From Cladopsammia gracilis (Eukaryota > Cnidaria > Anthozoa > Scleractinia > Dendrophylliidae), in contig JAJGOT010001039.1 of NCBI GenBank assembly GCA_022457155.1, forward strand, positions 31,489-95,488: DNA of 64,000 nt. The letters run 5' to 3'. Positions 33,619 to 46,206 of the stretch are shown here, piece after piece (position 1 is the first letter of the stretch; each line of letters begins with the position of its first letter). Position numbers and translations under genes: made by a program. Under the pieces are notes generated by a model that did no database searches, had not been told where the DNA came from, and worked only from the letters and a program-made list of their open reading frames with translations.

Positions 33619-34170
33619 AACCACAGAACCGCAAATCCCACCAGAGAACCGCACATTATCTGGCAGAGGTCTCCCTTCTTTCTTCTCCCTTCCCAGAGTT
33701 CCCCGCGCGCTTTACTTTTTACCTCTACCCAGCCTCCGCGCGTTTTTTTGCCAAGCGCGGAGCGTGATTGGGAGGCCTCTGCGGAGGAGAGAGTGCTAGG
33801 ATCGTTAAATTTCTCAGGCCGTGATTAAATGTCTAAAGTCTGCGGCGTACAAGACTTGAGAGAAAGTGTTTCCGGCATCACGGATATGGTTGTCTTAGAT
33901 CCGACTCTCAAAAAGCCGTAGTCTATAATTCCACTGCAGTGAAATCATGAATTCTTGCAATAATTTTAAGCTCCTAAGTTAGTTCTGTAGTTGAGTAGTG
34001 TGTCTCAGTGGAGCTAGGATGAACCTCCGTTGCTTTGTAATAGCGTTTGATTTGGCATCCAGCAGATAATCTGCAACATAGTTACGTTGCTGTTTTGTAA
34101 ATCTCACGGATGCTAGTAAATTCTTCAGTCCTTTCCTTAAGTAAGGAATGAACATAATTTCATGTCTTTA

Positions 34171-34215
34171 AGCAAGACTCGAGTTTCGGTTCTTTGGCGA
34201 ACCTCGTCAGTTGCT
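34171..34215 (-). ncRNA. Hammerhead ribozyme, type I, minimal stem III
   Basis: On minus: AGCAA, CTGACGA, stem II GGTTC/GAACC with loop GCCAAA, then GAA, AC-TCGA-GT (2-bp stem III with palindromic tetraloop), C, TTGCT pairing with AGCAA (stem I). Every conserved core base (CUGANGA, GAAA, UH) is present. A further CATG/CATG pair lies outside. The predicted cut is after C at 34176. The short stem III implies activity as a dimer, as described for hammerheads of Penelope-like elements and retrozymes. Confidence 0.85.
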
Positions 34216-34351
34216 ACCATGTAAAGGTCTCGTAGAATGATATGAAACTATTCAGTTTAAATGAAATGTCTGTCGCTTTTGTATTCCTGGGGAGGATCGA
34301 ATATTTCGTTTTCTCATTGGCTCTTGCAGTTGAGCCAATAGGATTGTTGTA

Positions 34352-34635
34352 TGTATTGTAAATCTAAATGAATTAACTCAAACCAAGAGTCCCTCGTTAC
34401 TGTCACTACGAGACCTGTATACTGTTGTGCTATATCAGTCCTTATGCGAAACGGCTTATGTAAATATTTGTAACTAATTCAAATCTATGGGGCGCCATAC
34501 TGGACATTATTGCAAACCTTTCTTATATGTGCTAAACTACAGTTTGATATCCTCATTGTCATATAAACATGCTAAACTCCAAATAAATACGGTGTACCTA
34601 CTTATATTCTATATGGTGAATCTCGTATATTCATG
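34352..34635 (+). repeat. Junction segment copied from 48624-48907
   Basis: These 284 bp match 48624-48907: the left flank of the 7-kb transposon, its CAAATC target (34480-34485), and the first 150 bp of its TIR starting TATGGGG at 34486. It lies exactly between the two copies of the 11.5-kb block and ends at a CCAAA word shared by both parents. The open frame at 34487-34789 crosses this junction and is not a gene. Confidence 0.9.
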
Positions 34636-35809
34636 CCAAATTACTATCGTAGCTCGCAGACATCAAAATGCGGGCTGCGCGATTTTGAAGCCTTTGAAGC
34701 TTTTCAGAAAGGCCCTTGTTACAGTTTCCCCACACCACACTGCAATAATCAAAGTGAGGCTGAACAAGGCTATTATAAACTTTGATTAAAATGTTAAATG
34801 GGATAAGATGCCGTATCCGTTTAATTGCACCAATGACGGAAGCAATCTTTTTACAGACATTTTCAATATGGCATTCCCAGTTTAAGGTTTGGTCGATGTA
34901 GACTCCAAGGGATTTAGCTGATGCTACTTGTTCTACAGCGTTATTATTTATAGTAAGAGAAGGGCTTTCTGAAAATTGTGACAACTTCTGCCTTGATGCA
35001 ATAAGTATAAACTCAGTTTTTGTCAAATTCAGGGTAAGCTTGTTAGCCGATAACCATGTGTATACATTACTTAAGTCATAATTAAGGCAATCATTTATAT
35101 GCTTAACGTCTGCACTAGCAAACGTCAAGCTGGTATCATCAGCGTACATCCTGGTTTGTGAATACATCAGGCAATTTGGTAAGTCGTTGATATATAACAA
35201 AAACAAAAGAGGTCCTAAAATTGTTCCTTGAGGAACACCGCATCTCAAGAATTTCGGGGTTGACTTACAAGAGTTGATGTGACAAATTTGAGTTCTATTA
35301 TCTAAGTAAGAAGCAAACCAGTTATAACTGGACCGACGAATCCCATAGTATTGCAATTTCTTTAACAAAATATCGTGATCAACTGTATCAAAGGCCTTTT
35401 TGAGGTCCAGAAAGACGACAGCGTTGACAAAACCACGATCAATGTTCATGGCCCAACTATCAGTAGCTTCAATTAGTGCCGTAAGTGTGGAGTGCAAGGA
35501 ACGAAAACCAGATTGATAACCAGTAAGAAAGCTATTCCTAGTTAGATACTGATATAATTGATCGTAGATTATCCGTTCGAAAACTTTGGCCACGACTGGA
35601 ATTATTGATATCGGTCGGTAATTTGTCGGATCAGAACGCTTCCCAGAATTTTTATACAATGAAGTGACTCTAGCAGATTTCCATTCATCAGGGAAGATGC
35701 CGGTTATTAAGGATTGATTAAATATATGAGAGAGAGGTTCTGCTAGTAAATCGGGACATTCCCTTAAAAGTTTCGCTGAAATATTATCTAATCCAGTTGC
35801 CATCATCAC
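34631..35809 (-). pseudogene. LINE RT, second copy, truncated at the duplication junction
   Basis: 392 codons, identical to 23989-22816 except a Lys to Asn change after 'RRSSY'. It loses its last 100 or so codons at 34636, where the frame runs into junction DNA and stops. YADD is intact, but the conserved C-terminal block is gone. Confidence 0.85.
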
Positions 35810-36645
35810 AAATTAAAGTTCACGGTTTTTTTGTTTTTTTTTTTTTACCTCTGTTGTATCACTGTAGAAGAAAGTTCTTTGTACGCTCTGGTCTTGAGGG
35901 CCTCTCAGACGTATGGTGACAGTGTTACTACTTTCCAGAGGTTCTGTTGGTAGCTGGGCCCGTGCCTCCCTAATTGCGTTTTCATTGGCCTAAAAAAAGA
36001 TACATGTATAATCCGCGTTATGATGTATTTTTGTAATAATTTAATTATGTTAATGTACCTTTTTTGCGAATGTTGCCTCATGGGTTCCACTACAAGGTAA
36101 GAAATAAACCGTCTGTCAAGACTTGTTTTCAAACTTGTGCAAAGTTAACAATATTTCATGATAAAGGGTTTCTGATTATACGGTTTCTTCCCAATACCCA
36201 TAGCAAAACATTTTCTTTGAAAGCGCTACTGAATTAGTTTCCAAAGATAAGCTATAAAAGACAGGTATGGTTACGTTTTCATGCAGGCAGCCCTTTCCTT
36301 TTCATTCGTGGTATTTTATTTCATCCTCTTTCATATATCACTTTGCTAAAAATGACATTTTTGTTTTTCACCTTTTACAATGTACTTTGTACAAACAAGT
36401 TATAGTACTTTAGTATTGGTATTGTCATGCCATTGACATTGTTGTACATGTCGGCTACTACTGTCTTCTACATGGACTTGTCATGACTTGATTTCAAAGA
36501 TGATATATGTACATACACCTAATTATTGCAATGATGTCATAAATTATCAAAAAGCAAGAAAACCAAATATGAATTAATTAGCATATTATCATCATACCTT
36601 GCAACATTCACAACACGCATGTTTATAGCTGTATACATGTATTAA

Positions 36646-37575
36646 CCCTATTCAGACTGGGCTTTTTTAGGCAATTTGTGACTGGGGGGGGGGCTCCTCG
36701 GACCACCCCCCCCTTCATATCTCTGGAACCAGTAAGGCTAGGATCATGAAATTTTCACACAATGTTCATCTCCATACAAGGAAACCTCACACCCAGTTTT
36801 GACCTGCCACACCCAATTATGACGTCACAGTGACGTAATTTTTGTTTTTCCGACGTTTCTTTGATATTTTTCCATTCAGATACTTAAAATATCAAATATA
36901 ACTGTAAAATCATCTCTTTAATATTAAAACATAGTAAATACAAACAAGGACACACTTGTAAGGCGAGAAAAGGCCAAAAAGGCGATAAAACTATAATTTT
37001 GAAATTATTGTCCGCCATCTTGGATCCGCCATCTTGGATCCGCCATCTTGGATTTCCTTTTTTTTCGTTTAAATTAAAATTTAAAAAATATCTAAAAGAG
37101 AAAAGGATCAGAATGTATAAAACACTTATCAAACTAATGTCTATTATCCAAACAATGAACTTAGAAGCGTTATTTAATAAATAGTACAAAATTTTTCTCT
37201 ATAAGTAAAAGTGAGCAAATATTTACCTACCCCTCCCCCCAAATATTTGATGTTAAAAATTTTTGATGTCTTTCAAGAACTAGTCCCAAGAAAAAACTAT
37301 TCTAATAAGAAAATGCACTATAAGTCAAAAAACAAGATCTTAAAATAAAAAATTCACCATATTTTAATATTTTGAAAACCTATGTGTCAAAAACCGGTTG
37401 CCATGGCAACATGGTTAATCACACTGACATGTTATGGATACCAAAATGTCTCTAGATAAATTCTAGGAAAAGTCAGAAAATTTCAGCCTCATAGCTATTT
37501 CGGTGTAAGAGTTATTACAATTTTGCTGGAGGGGGGGTTCGAAAAGCCCCCCCCCCCCCCATAGTCTGAATAGGG
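36646..37575. mobile_element. TTAA-flanked element, second copy
   Basis: Copy of 24826-25758 with TTAA at 36642-36645 and 37576-37579. The internal G and C tracts differ in length from copy 1. Confidence 0.8.
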
Positions 37576-38979
37576 TTAAGTAATGATCCGCATAAGAAGG
37601 AAAGCGCTGAACGGCAATGTACAATGGAATGTCGACTTTTTTCATTGTTACAACTTGTGATCTCAAAAAACACTGTCTGATTTTTTAAGGTTTCAAGTAA
37701 TTTGAGACCCAGTCACACAACATGCAATTTTTAAAAGATATTGTATTTGGGGAACTTATCAAAGAAACAAAATTATTAGCTATTGTCTTCTGCTATTCTG
37801 ATTCGTTAAGCACGAACTAAAATTCTAAAATTCATTTGACGTAAATGGATTTTCTTCATTTTTATACTGAAATATAATTATAAACCAATATATATAATTA
37901 TGAACCATCAGCCCCTCCTCTATTCTTGAACCAAAGATCTACGTGGGAAAGATCCAATGCTGCATGCAGAACAATGAAGTTTACAGGAGTTTATATGTGG
38001 AGCATAATCATGTTATGGAGAGAAATCATTTGCATCTGTTTCTTGGTGTCATTTTGATGCAATTCGAGGCTGACTCATCTAGCAAATTTCAAATCTACTT
38101 GCTTTTCTGCTTTTTGCTTTTTTATATGACAACATTATTGCGATTAGGTGTATACATTTTCCTTTTCAATTTTTAATGGCCTAATTATGTATTCAGGTTA
38201 TTCTGTTCAAAGTCAGTTAAGGCTTATCAAGTCTCATTGGTTATCATTACCTCAACATTCAATCTTTCCCTCTCCATTTCTTCTACTCTATTTCTCTCTT
38301 CTTGATCCCTCCGTTGAGCCTAAACATGAGGTAAATGAAAATTAAAAAAACAACAACAACAGTGGGTATATACACTGAATGTATTTTTCTCTACTTAAAA
38401 ATGTCTTATAGTTACATGTATGTGGAATGTAATGGAGACTATGCTATGGGCCGTTTGAAATTGTTCCGGTTTCCAAATATTTTTGGCATTTTTGTTTGAT
38501 TGTATTTTTATTTTGTTCTATGAAATATGGCAGAAAATAATTTTCATCAACTGATTACTCCCATGGAAATATCCCAATTATTGAGTACAGTATACAAATA
38601 CTAAAAATAATCCTGTCACAAGAACTAGAATTGCTTTGACTTACACAATTGTATGCTTTGACAGGAGAACACAACTCTCAAGTTTTTACATGTATATACG
38701 TTTGTATTACCTCAGCAATTAACCTCTCCCTCTCAATTTCTTCTTCTCTTGCTCTCTCCTCTTCTCTGCCTAGCCTAGCAAAGGAAGAGCAGAAAAAGGA
38801 ACAATGTTCAGTTACAGTATATATATATATATATATATATACAATTATGTATACAATGTGCCCTCCCGGTTGTTACCATAATGGCTTTATGGCAACTCCT
38901 GAACTTGGGCACAGGATGTATATATATATATATATATTAGCCATTATGGTAACAACCGGGAGGGCACATTGTATACATA

Positions 38980-38983
<4 letters not shown>

Positions 38984-39048
<65 letters not shown>
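38984..39048. repeat. (TA)n microsatellite
   Basis: About 32 TA units. The equivalent tract in copy 1 (27171-27216) is about 20 bp shorter, one of the clearest length differences between the duplicated blocks. Open frames reading Tyr-Ile repeats across it are not genes. Confidence 0.9.
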
Positions 39049-39052
<4 letters not shown>

Positions 39053-40277
39053 CCGTTTGCAAAAAAAATGACATTTTTAAAAAATAGAAATATATATATA
39101 GCTATTGTATTCGCATCACAAATGTGGTGACAGACGGTAGATACCTTTTCACAGTAACTACAATACCCTTTGCCAAGTGTTTATTACACCAGGCGTCTGT
39201 TAATCTGCACCATTGTTGACGGAAAACATTTGTAAAATTGAATAATTTTACACATTAAATTATTCATTGCCTGAATACAAACAAATGAGCCGCAGACAAT
39301 TTATTGACTCGAGCCTTTGCTTCTTTTGAGGCATTGCGGATAGCAACGATCTTCATTGGAGACTATGCAGCAAAAAAAGTAGTGGAAAATGGATGTCCTG
39401 GGATTCAAATATCACAACAGTTTAAAAAGCATAGTACAAAGATGATATATTTGTTCTCTTTTTCAGCACCTATTGAGAGTAGGTGTCAATAAGAAACTTA
39501 ATCATTTCGTCGACGGACTCCATAGTTGGGTAATCCACATCAGACGTCTTAAATGTACGCTTATTTTTGGAGTCGTTCACGACCCTTACCGTTATTTTTT
39601 ACAAATCCTACGATTGCAGTTAAAAAAGGGGAAATCAAAGTTGGCAAATTTAGCGACCTTTTATGTAAAAATATTTGCTCTGTTCGACGAACTTGCCGCT
39701 AAATTGGCGGCTTTTGATATATATATTTTTTAAATTCATCAAGTTATATCAAGGCGGCAGTACAACAACCTGAATGTTATGTACAAATCCTTTAATCTTG
39801 GTTAAAATGAAACATGAAAAATCGCCAATAAAGCGGTAAAGGCTACAATAAGCCCCAGTATGTTCTGAAAAAGAGAACAAATATATTAATATCTTTGCCC
39901 TATGCTTATTAAACTGTTGTGATATTTGTATCCCAGGACGTCTATTTCCACCACTTTTTTCCTTCACAAGTCTCCAACGATGATCGTTGCTATCCGCAAT
40001 GCCTCAAAAGAAGCAAAGGCTCGAGTTACTAAATTGTCTGTGGCTTATTTGTTAATATTCAGGCATTGAATAATTTAATCTGTAAAATTATTCAACAATG
40101 TTTTCTGTGAACAATGGTGCGGATTACCAGACGCCTGCTGTAATGAACACTTGGCAAAGGGTATTGTAGTTACTGTTAAAAGGTATCTACCGCCTGTCAC
40201 CACATTTGTGATGCGAACACAACAGCTATATTTATATTTCTATTTTTTAAAAATGTCATTTTTTTTGCAAACGGGTG
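39049..40277. mobile_element. Foldback element, second copy
   Basis: Copy of 27217-28446 with the same arms and unique middle; lies within the duplicated block. Confidence 0.8.
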
Positions 40278-41867
40278 TATATATATATATATTATATATA
40301 TTATATATATATATATATAAATATATAATAGTTACAGCAAGACATCTTCTGTGATGTCATATTGTACAATTTTTTTTAAATATGCTTATAATAATAATTA
40401 GGTTAAAAATTAAATTCAATGTTTATTAGTGAGTGTTAAGACCTACATGTATTAATTTATTTACTACATGCGAATGAATATAGTTCCTCTTGTCATTTGA
40501 ATTAGTTATTTGAATTAATTAAACAAAAACTCACCCTTGCTCTGTCCTGTTCCAAGCTTGCTTGGTATTCAGCATCTTGTGCTGCTCTCAGTTCTCTAGA
40601 TCTCCTGAATAAAATAATTAACATGGTAGGAGCCTGGTTAATGTGGCATTTTAATGCAGTTACACAAGAAAGTGGCACAATTACGTACCTTAATCGCACC
40701 TGATCTTGTTGGACCCCCACTGCAGTCTGAATAAAAGCAATAACCTCTTGTACAATAATCACTATAAAAAGTAGAAATCAAAGAAATAAGCAATTTAAAG
40801 AAAATCCAAGATGATCTTTGAGAAATAAAAAAAGGAGAGGGATATTTGAGCTGGTTCCTTAGAGTTTTATAAAAAGTCCTACAAAAACTACCACAAGTTA
40901 CATGTAAAAAAAAAAGCCCCGACTATTTTCTTGTCTTGCAATCTTAGTTCACAGATTTGCCTGACATGTCATTATTTCTGATATATGATATGGCGTTCAT
41001 TACTGCTCAAAAACACTTTGACGACTTTCTAGACGTTCAGACACCTCTAGGACGTCCAGGAGGTCATATTTATGGCGTTCATTACTGCTCAAAACACTTT
41101 GACGACTTTCTAGACGTACAGACACCTCTAGGACGTCCAGGAGGTCATATTACAGTGCTAAATATTACGACGTAAATTTTACGACGTAATCTTAACGAAT
41201 TCAATATTGCGACGTAATATCTCAGACGTTCACAATTCTATTATACAACGTCTTCTTAATGTCTCAATAAAGTACGTTGTAAATATGACTTGGTACATGT
41301 TACGACGTAACGTTATCTTCACGGTGAATTGTTACGTTATACGACGTGAAATTATCACGACGTTAAAATTACACCGGAAATTTACGTCGTAATATTACGA
41401 CGTTAAATTAGTTCCATGTCAAGTTACGATGTGATAATTCATAAAGGAAGAGTACGACGTAAAGTTTTATGTGGTTAAATGTTGCGTCGTAAAATTACGA
41501 CGTAAAATTATATATAGTGTTATAAAAAACGACAGGCTAAACACGACTCCCACTCGTCGCAAAAAGTATTTTAAAAGCCTAAAGTGTAAAGCTTTCCCAG
41601 TAAGACTTCAGAGAGGATCGCGCCTTTAGATCACAGTTAAGGACTTGTTCTCTTCGATGATATAAACCTTTTGATCTCGGCGGATTATCTCTCATATTGA
41701 TAGGAGGATTCATGCTGTCCAGAGCCGTTAGAATTATTTTATTTCTTTATGCCGTTATTCGGTGCTATAGCTCTATTGGCATACATTGTGGTTTCTTTGG
41801 CTCACTTTTGTTGCAAGATAAATACTTATCGGCTAAAGTTTGTTATCGCTTTGAACGTGCTAGGATC

Positions 41868-44800
41868 TCTCTCCTCCGCAGAGGCTCCTATCAGTAAAGA
41901 ACAGTAAAAGAGAAAATGGGGGCGCGGGGAACGATGGGAAGAGCGAAAGAGCGGGAGCCTCTGCCAGATAATGTTTTCAAAATGGCGCCCGATTTCCGAG
42001 GGAGGCTGGGGCTAGTAATGCACCTTTATAAATATAAACAAGATGGCGGAACATGAAGTTCGACAAGAGCAGGAAGTTTTCTCTCTTTCCGCGCGACCGT
42101 TTCAAAAGGCGAAAGAAAGTGGTAAAACAATATGCTTTAAATGTTTTGAAGATGACGGCCTGGTCAATTTTTTTGCCGAGGGAGCTGGAATTAGTTAACA
42201 TTTTCGTACGATGCATCGTAACACCGATGTCGACTTGCCGAAATGCAAGACACTTTTCCTGAATCGCCACGGTGAGGAAACGGCAACGGCGAGAGTCCTG
42301 GAGCAATTAAGCAGACTCAGACTGGAAACGGTTAGTATGCTTCTTATTATTATTTTATTATTATAAAGAACGGTATCGAAAAACTGCGACTATACAATTT
42401 CCATTGACTGAAAACTGTAATTAAATAATTCACTCCAATCATTTTCTGCTGAGCTCGTTTTATTAAGAGAATTTGACCTCGTAATGTGAAAAATAATTCC
42501 ACACGCTTTCCAAGACTTATCCCTGTTTTATTCTATATTATAATTCTGCATTTCAAATATGTTATTAGGTTTATAAAATAGTATCTTGGGTTTACTTATT
42601 CAAACAGGAAAGAAGCTGTTTTCTGTGTAGAATTTTGTAATTCTTTTTAGATCTTTTAAACAAGAGCAATAGGAACCAGATCACTTTTTAGTCAACTGAA
42701 CAACCTGGTAAAAACAGTCAATACTAGCACTCCCCATGTGACTTCTCTCCTGAATTCTGTGAAGTGACCAAGAAACTACATGATTGACATTATGGAGTAT
42801 GTTATCATTAATTTCCTCTATCAGAATATTTCATTTACTATCGGCAGTAAAATGTTTTTGTTGTATCCTACTTGTTTATTCCTTGTTTTGAGGGTCTCAC
42901 ATCTGCAACCTGTCAGACCTAATGGTATTAACAACTTGGCCATACCAAAAGAAATACTGTAACTGAAGAGAATCTGTATGTTGATATTGCAGCAAAGAAC
43001 TGCCCAGAGATATCAAAGCCACAAAACATTTGTAGTTAGATCAAAGTAACAAAAATATAGTGAAGATATTAAACAAAAGGCAATTGACTTAATCCTTGAC
43101 TTATCATTCCCATTATGACTTCCTCACCTAGTATTATTATTATTGTTACTCCAATAGCACTGCTCATGCACATGGTGGAACAACATACAAATTCTCTAGC
43201 TGGAAGCTGTTAACTTACTCTACCAAACTATTCATGTTGAACAGTGATGACCCCATGAAACGACGAGAAACTTGGACATCACTACAGCTTTACATATTTA
43301 CAAAATAGCACCAGTCACTTTACATTAAAGGGAACCTTGGCTGAAAAACAGTTTTAGATTCGAAGTTTGTGTAATGGTTATATTTAACTCAACTGGGGTT
43401 TTAAGTCGGTATCTCTGTAACTGGTTACTGAATGCGAAGTGTTCTTTTTTCAGTTTAAATTTCCTGATGGCTGTCATGTTTTCTTTATGGTAATTTATGA
43501 TGTCAATGCATTGTCGAAGATGTCAATATGGAGTTTACAGAAGAAGATTTCGCAGTAGAACCGTACAATATTCAGTCAAAAATGCATTAAAAGCATATAT
43601 ACATGATGTTGACTTAAACCATCATATTAAAAGCTCACGACAATGCAATGAAATCATAAAACAAACATGGCTGTGCACGGGAAATTTGAAAGCAAAAAAT
43701 GCAGTAACAAAATGCCCAGTATTCATGAGTTAAAGGTTTGTAATCACCTTCAAAACCCGTAAACCAGTTTAACAATGACACGTACTAATGATCTAACCCC
43801 TAAGAGTGACGAAAATGAAATTTCTCTTTACATTATTCCTTGTAAACAATCAAGTGATGAGAATAAAGAGCGAGAATCAAAACAATCAAGTGATGAGAAT
43901 AAAGAAAGTGATCACCAAAGATGAGATGTCTTGATATTTAGACAAATTCTCCTAACTAGTTTTATAAGAAATGTATGAAGAACAGTGAGGAGAATATGCA
44001 TTTTAATTCCAGGGCTTTAAGGGTTAACTTTTAGCTCACTTTACAATGTAGCAGTACTTGCATTAGAGAGTTAATACTGGTGTTTACAACAAATTATTGT
44101 TTTGTTGCTCGGTATGAAGTGCTAATTTATCTCATAAGGATTGACAATAGAATTTCATGTAAAAAAACAATGTGATATTTAATGTGTCTGCAGCCATTGT
44201 TAATTGTGTAATGTGGACAGAACTAAAGTAAAAAGGCATGAAAGCTATGTAGAAGTACCTAAAAATATTCATTAACAAAAGTGATAATAACGACAAAACA
44301 TGTTTCTATTTATGCCTCTTATTTAAAAATTCTCCTTACTATTAAAACAAACTGGGGGAAAAATGTTGAATTGTTCCTTAAACTTGCTTGACCTTTAACC
44401 GCAATGCAATTGTGAGAAACTGCATGCTGATCACTATTGGGACTAATGAATTAACAACTTTAGTCAATGAAAGGTATTTTTTCGTAAAACAATTTCTTAT
44501 GGATGGTCGGCTAGTTGTCAGACCCAAGAAATATTATTACACACAATGGGCCTTTAATCACACCGCAGCCATATTAGCTATGACCCACAGATTAACCATG
44601 CAAAGCCTCGCTTAAAACAGTACTGTTTCATAAAAGGGTCATGCAAGTTCTGACTAGGAAGTACAGCCAGCAAGTTCCCTCTCATATCCGGACAGGATAA
44701 AAGTGTAGCAATTACAAATTCCCTCTCACATCCAAACCAGAGACTAATAATTTCCTCTTAAGAGTAAACTCAATCATGAAAACAATCATAATTATATATA

Positions 44801-45630
44801 AATAACCATTTAATGAGCAAATTTCTAGGATACACTGTAGCAGTATATTTATTGTATATATTTAGGAAAACTAAGTCACTCACCCCTACATAATATTTAG
44901 TGCAAAATTTTGAATAAAACAAGCTCTGAATTTAACATACAGTACCATTTAGTCCATGCAGAAACAAATATAGCTGAAATGATTGATTGAACTCAAATTT
45001 ATATTTTCAAACAACTGTGTGAAATATTTAACTGACTGATGATCATCAGGCTTTGTCTTGGGAATTTGTCACCTTGAAAAAAACCAATAGCAAAACACAG
45101 AACTTCTAAATAAAAGGCAAGTATCTGCAATGGATAACTGGTTCGTTCGAAGACTTTGTATTCGGCATCAACGAATGCTTTCCTGCAGACCCACTAGCTC
45201 TATCCTTAACCGGGGTGCTACTAAGAGGCTGGCAACCATCATCATCTTCGATGTTATCGTTTGCGAGAGGGAGAAACACGCGTACGTTAGAAAGAGAACT
45301 AAATCCAAAATGGCGGACAATCACGAAAAAGCACGAATGGTCAAAACTCCGTTAATAAGGACCGAAACTTCATCAAATTGCATCTACTAACCTTCTATAC
45401 TCAGATCTTTAAAAGAACATTCGAAATCGTCAAATTCGTCGACTGGTTTAGCCATAACCACAGAACCGCAAATCCCACCAGAGAACCGCACATTATCTGG
45501 CAGAGGTCTCCCTTCTTTCTTCTCCCTTCCCAGAGTTCCCCCGCGCGCTTTACTTTTTACCTCTACCCAGCCTCCGCGCGTTTTTTTGCCAAGCGCGGAG
45601 CGTGATTGGGAGGCCTCTGCGGAGGAGAGA
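41868..45630. mobile_element. MULE-like element, second copy
   Basis: Same TIRs and flanking GTGCTAGGATC (41857-41867 and 45631-45641). One base longer than copy 1 because of an extra C near 45541. The first-exon candidates recur at 42043-42330 (plus) and about 45392-45455 (minus). Confidence 0.8.
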
Positions 45631-46008
45631 GTGCTAGGATCGTTAAATTTCTCAGGCCGTGATTAAATGTCTAAAGTCTGCGGCGTACAAGACTTGAGAG
45701 AAAGTGTTTCCGGCATCACGGATATGGTTGTCTTAGATCCGACTCTCAAAAAGCCGTAGTCTATAATTCCACTGCAGTGAAATCATGAATTCTTGCAATA
45801 ATTTTAAGCTCCTAAGTTAGTTCTGTAGTTGAGTAGTGTGTCTCAGTGGAGCTAGGATGAACCTCCGTTGCTTTGTAATAGCGTTTGATTTGGCATCCAG
45901 CAGATAATCTGCAACATAGTTACGTTGCTGTTTTGTAAATCTCACGGATGCTAGTAAATTCTTCAGTCCTTTCCTTAAGTAAGGAATGAACATAATTTCA
46001 TGTCTTTA

Positions 46009-46053
46009 AGCAAGACTCGAGTTTCGGTTCTTTGGCGAACCTCGTCAGTTGCT
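46009..46053 (-). ncRNA. Hammerhead ribozyme, second copy
   Basis: Identical to 34171-34215 in the duplicated block: AGCAA/TTGCT stem I, CTGACGA, GGTTC/GAACC, GAAACTCGAGTC. Confidence 0.85.
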
Positions 46054-46206
46054 ACCATGTAAAGGTCTCGTAGAATGATATGAAACTATTCAGTTTAAAT
46101 GAAATGTCTGTCGCTTTTGTATTCCTGGGGAGGATCGAATATTTCGTTTTCTCATTGGCTCTTGCAGTTGAGCCAATAGGATTGTTGTACTTTTGAATAA
46201 GTCAAG

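Larger units (their letters stand above)
30031..33792. mobile_element. 3.76-kb MULE-like DNA transposon with 11-bp target duplication
   Basis: GTGCTAGGATC at 30020-30030 and 33793-33803 flanks termini TCTCTCCTCCGCAGAGGC and its reverse complement. Imperfect TIR similarity continues for about 110-140 bp ('cctctgccagataatg' at 30122-30137 and inverted at 33654-33669). Two unbroken empty sites exist at 46314-46324 and 47372-47382. Long TIRs with a 9-11-bp TSD point to Mutator-like elements. No transposase core was found; most of 30500-33200 shows no coding signal, so it may be non-autonomous or carry captured host exons. Confidence 0.75.
29680..34351 (-). mobile_element. Hammerhead-bearing Penelope/retrozyme-like element, split by a MULE-like insertion
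   Basis: The head (29680-30030) and tail (33793-34351) are contiguous in the inverted copies at 46207-46672 and 46827-47530. The sense strand is minus: 'gagccaatgagaaaacgaa', 'tattcgatcctcc', the hammerhead (34215-34171), then a short open frame of about 57 codons ending 'HTTQLQN'. The upstream words match those before the hammerhead of the Penelope-like 5' end at 60060-60120, so I read this as a PLE-type terminal repeat unit. No RT is visible. Confidence 0.55.
35849..40761 (-). pseudogene. UBX-domain gene exons, copy A2 (no last exon)
   Basis: Exons at 40761-40689, 40604-40535, about 38767-38711, 38319-38251 and 35989-35849 duplicate those of copy A, including the 2-bp loss at the third exon acceptor. 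The final exon that completes the UBX fold lies outside the duplicated block, so this copy cannot encode a full domain. Confidence 0.7.
34636..46189 (+). repeat. Second copy of an 11.5-kb duplicated block
   Basis: Near-identical to 22816-34351. I saw only about ten substitutions (for example 23501 T vs 35321 G; 31457 region G vs A) plus microsatellite length changes. It contains copies of the LINE 3'-truncated frame, UBX exons, TTAA element, foldback, ACGACGTAA cluster, MULE-like element and hammerhead. Either a very recent tandem duplication or an assembly duplication. Confidence 0.95.

Noticed and set aside
34487..34789. 100-codon plus ORF across the duplication junction
   Set aside because: Composite of transposon TIR and antisense LINE sequence.
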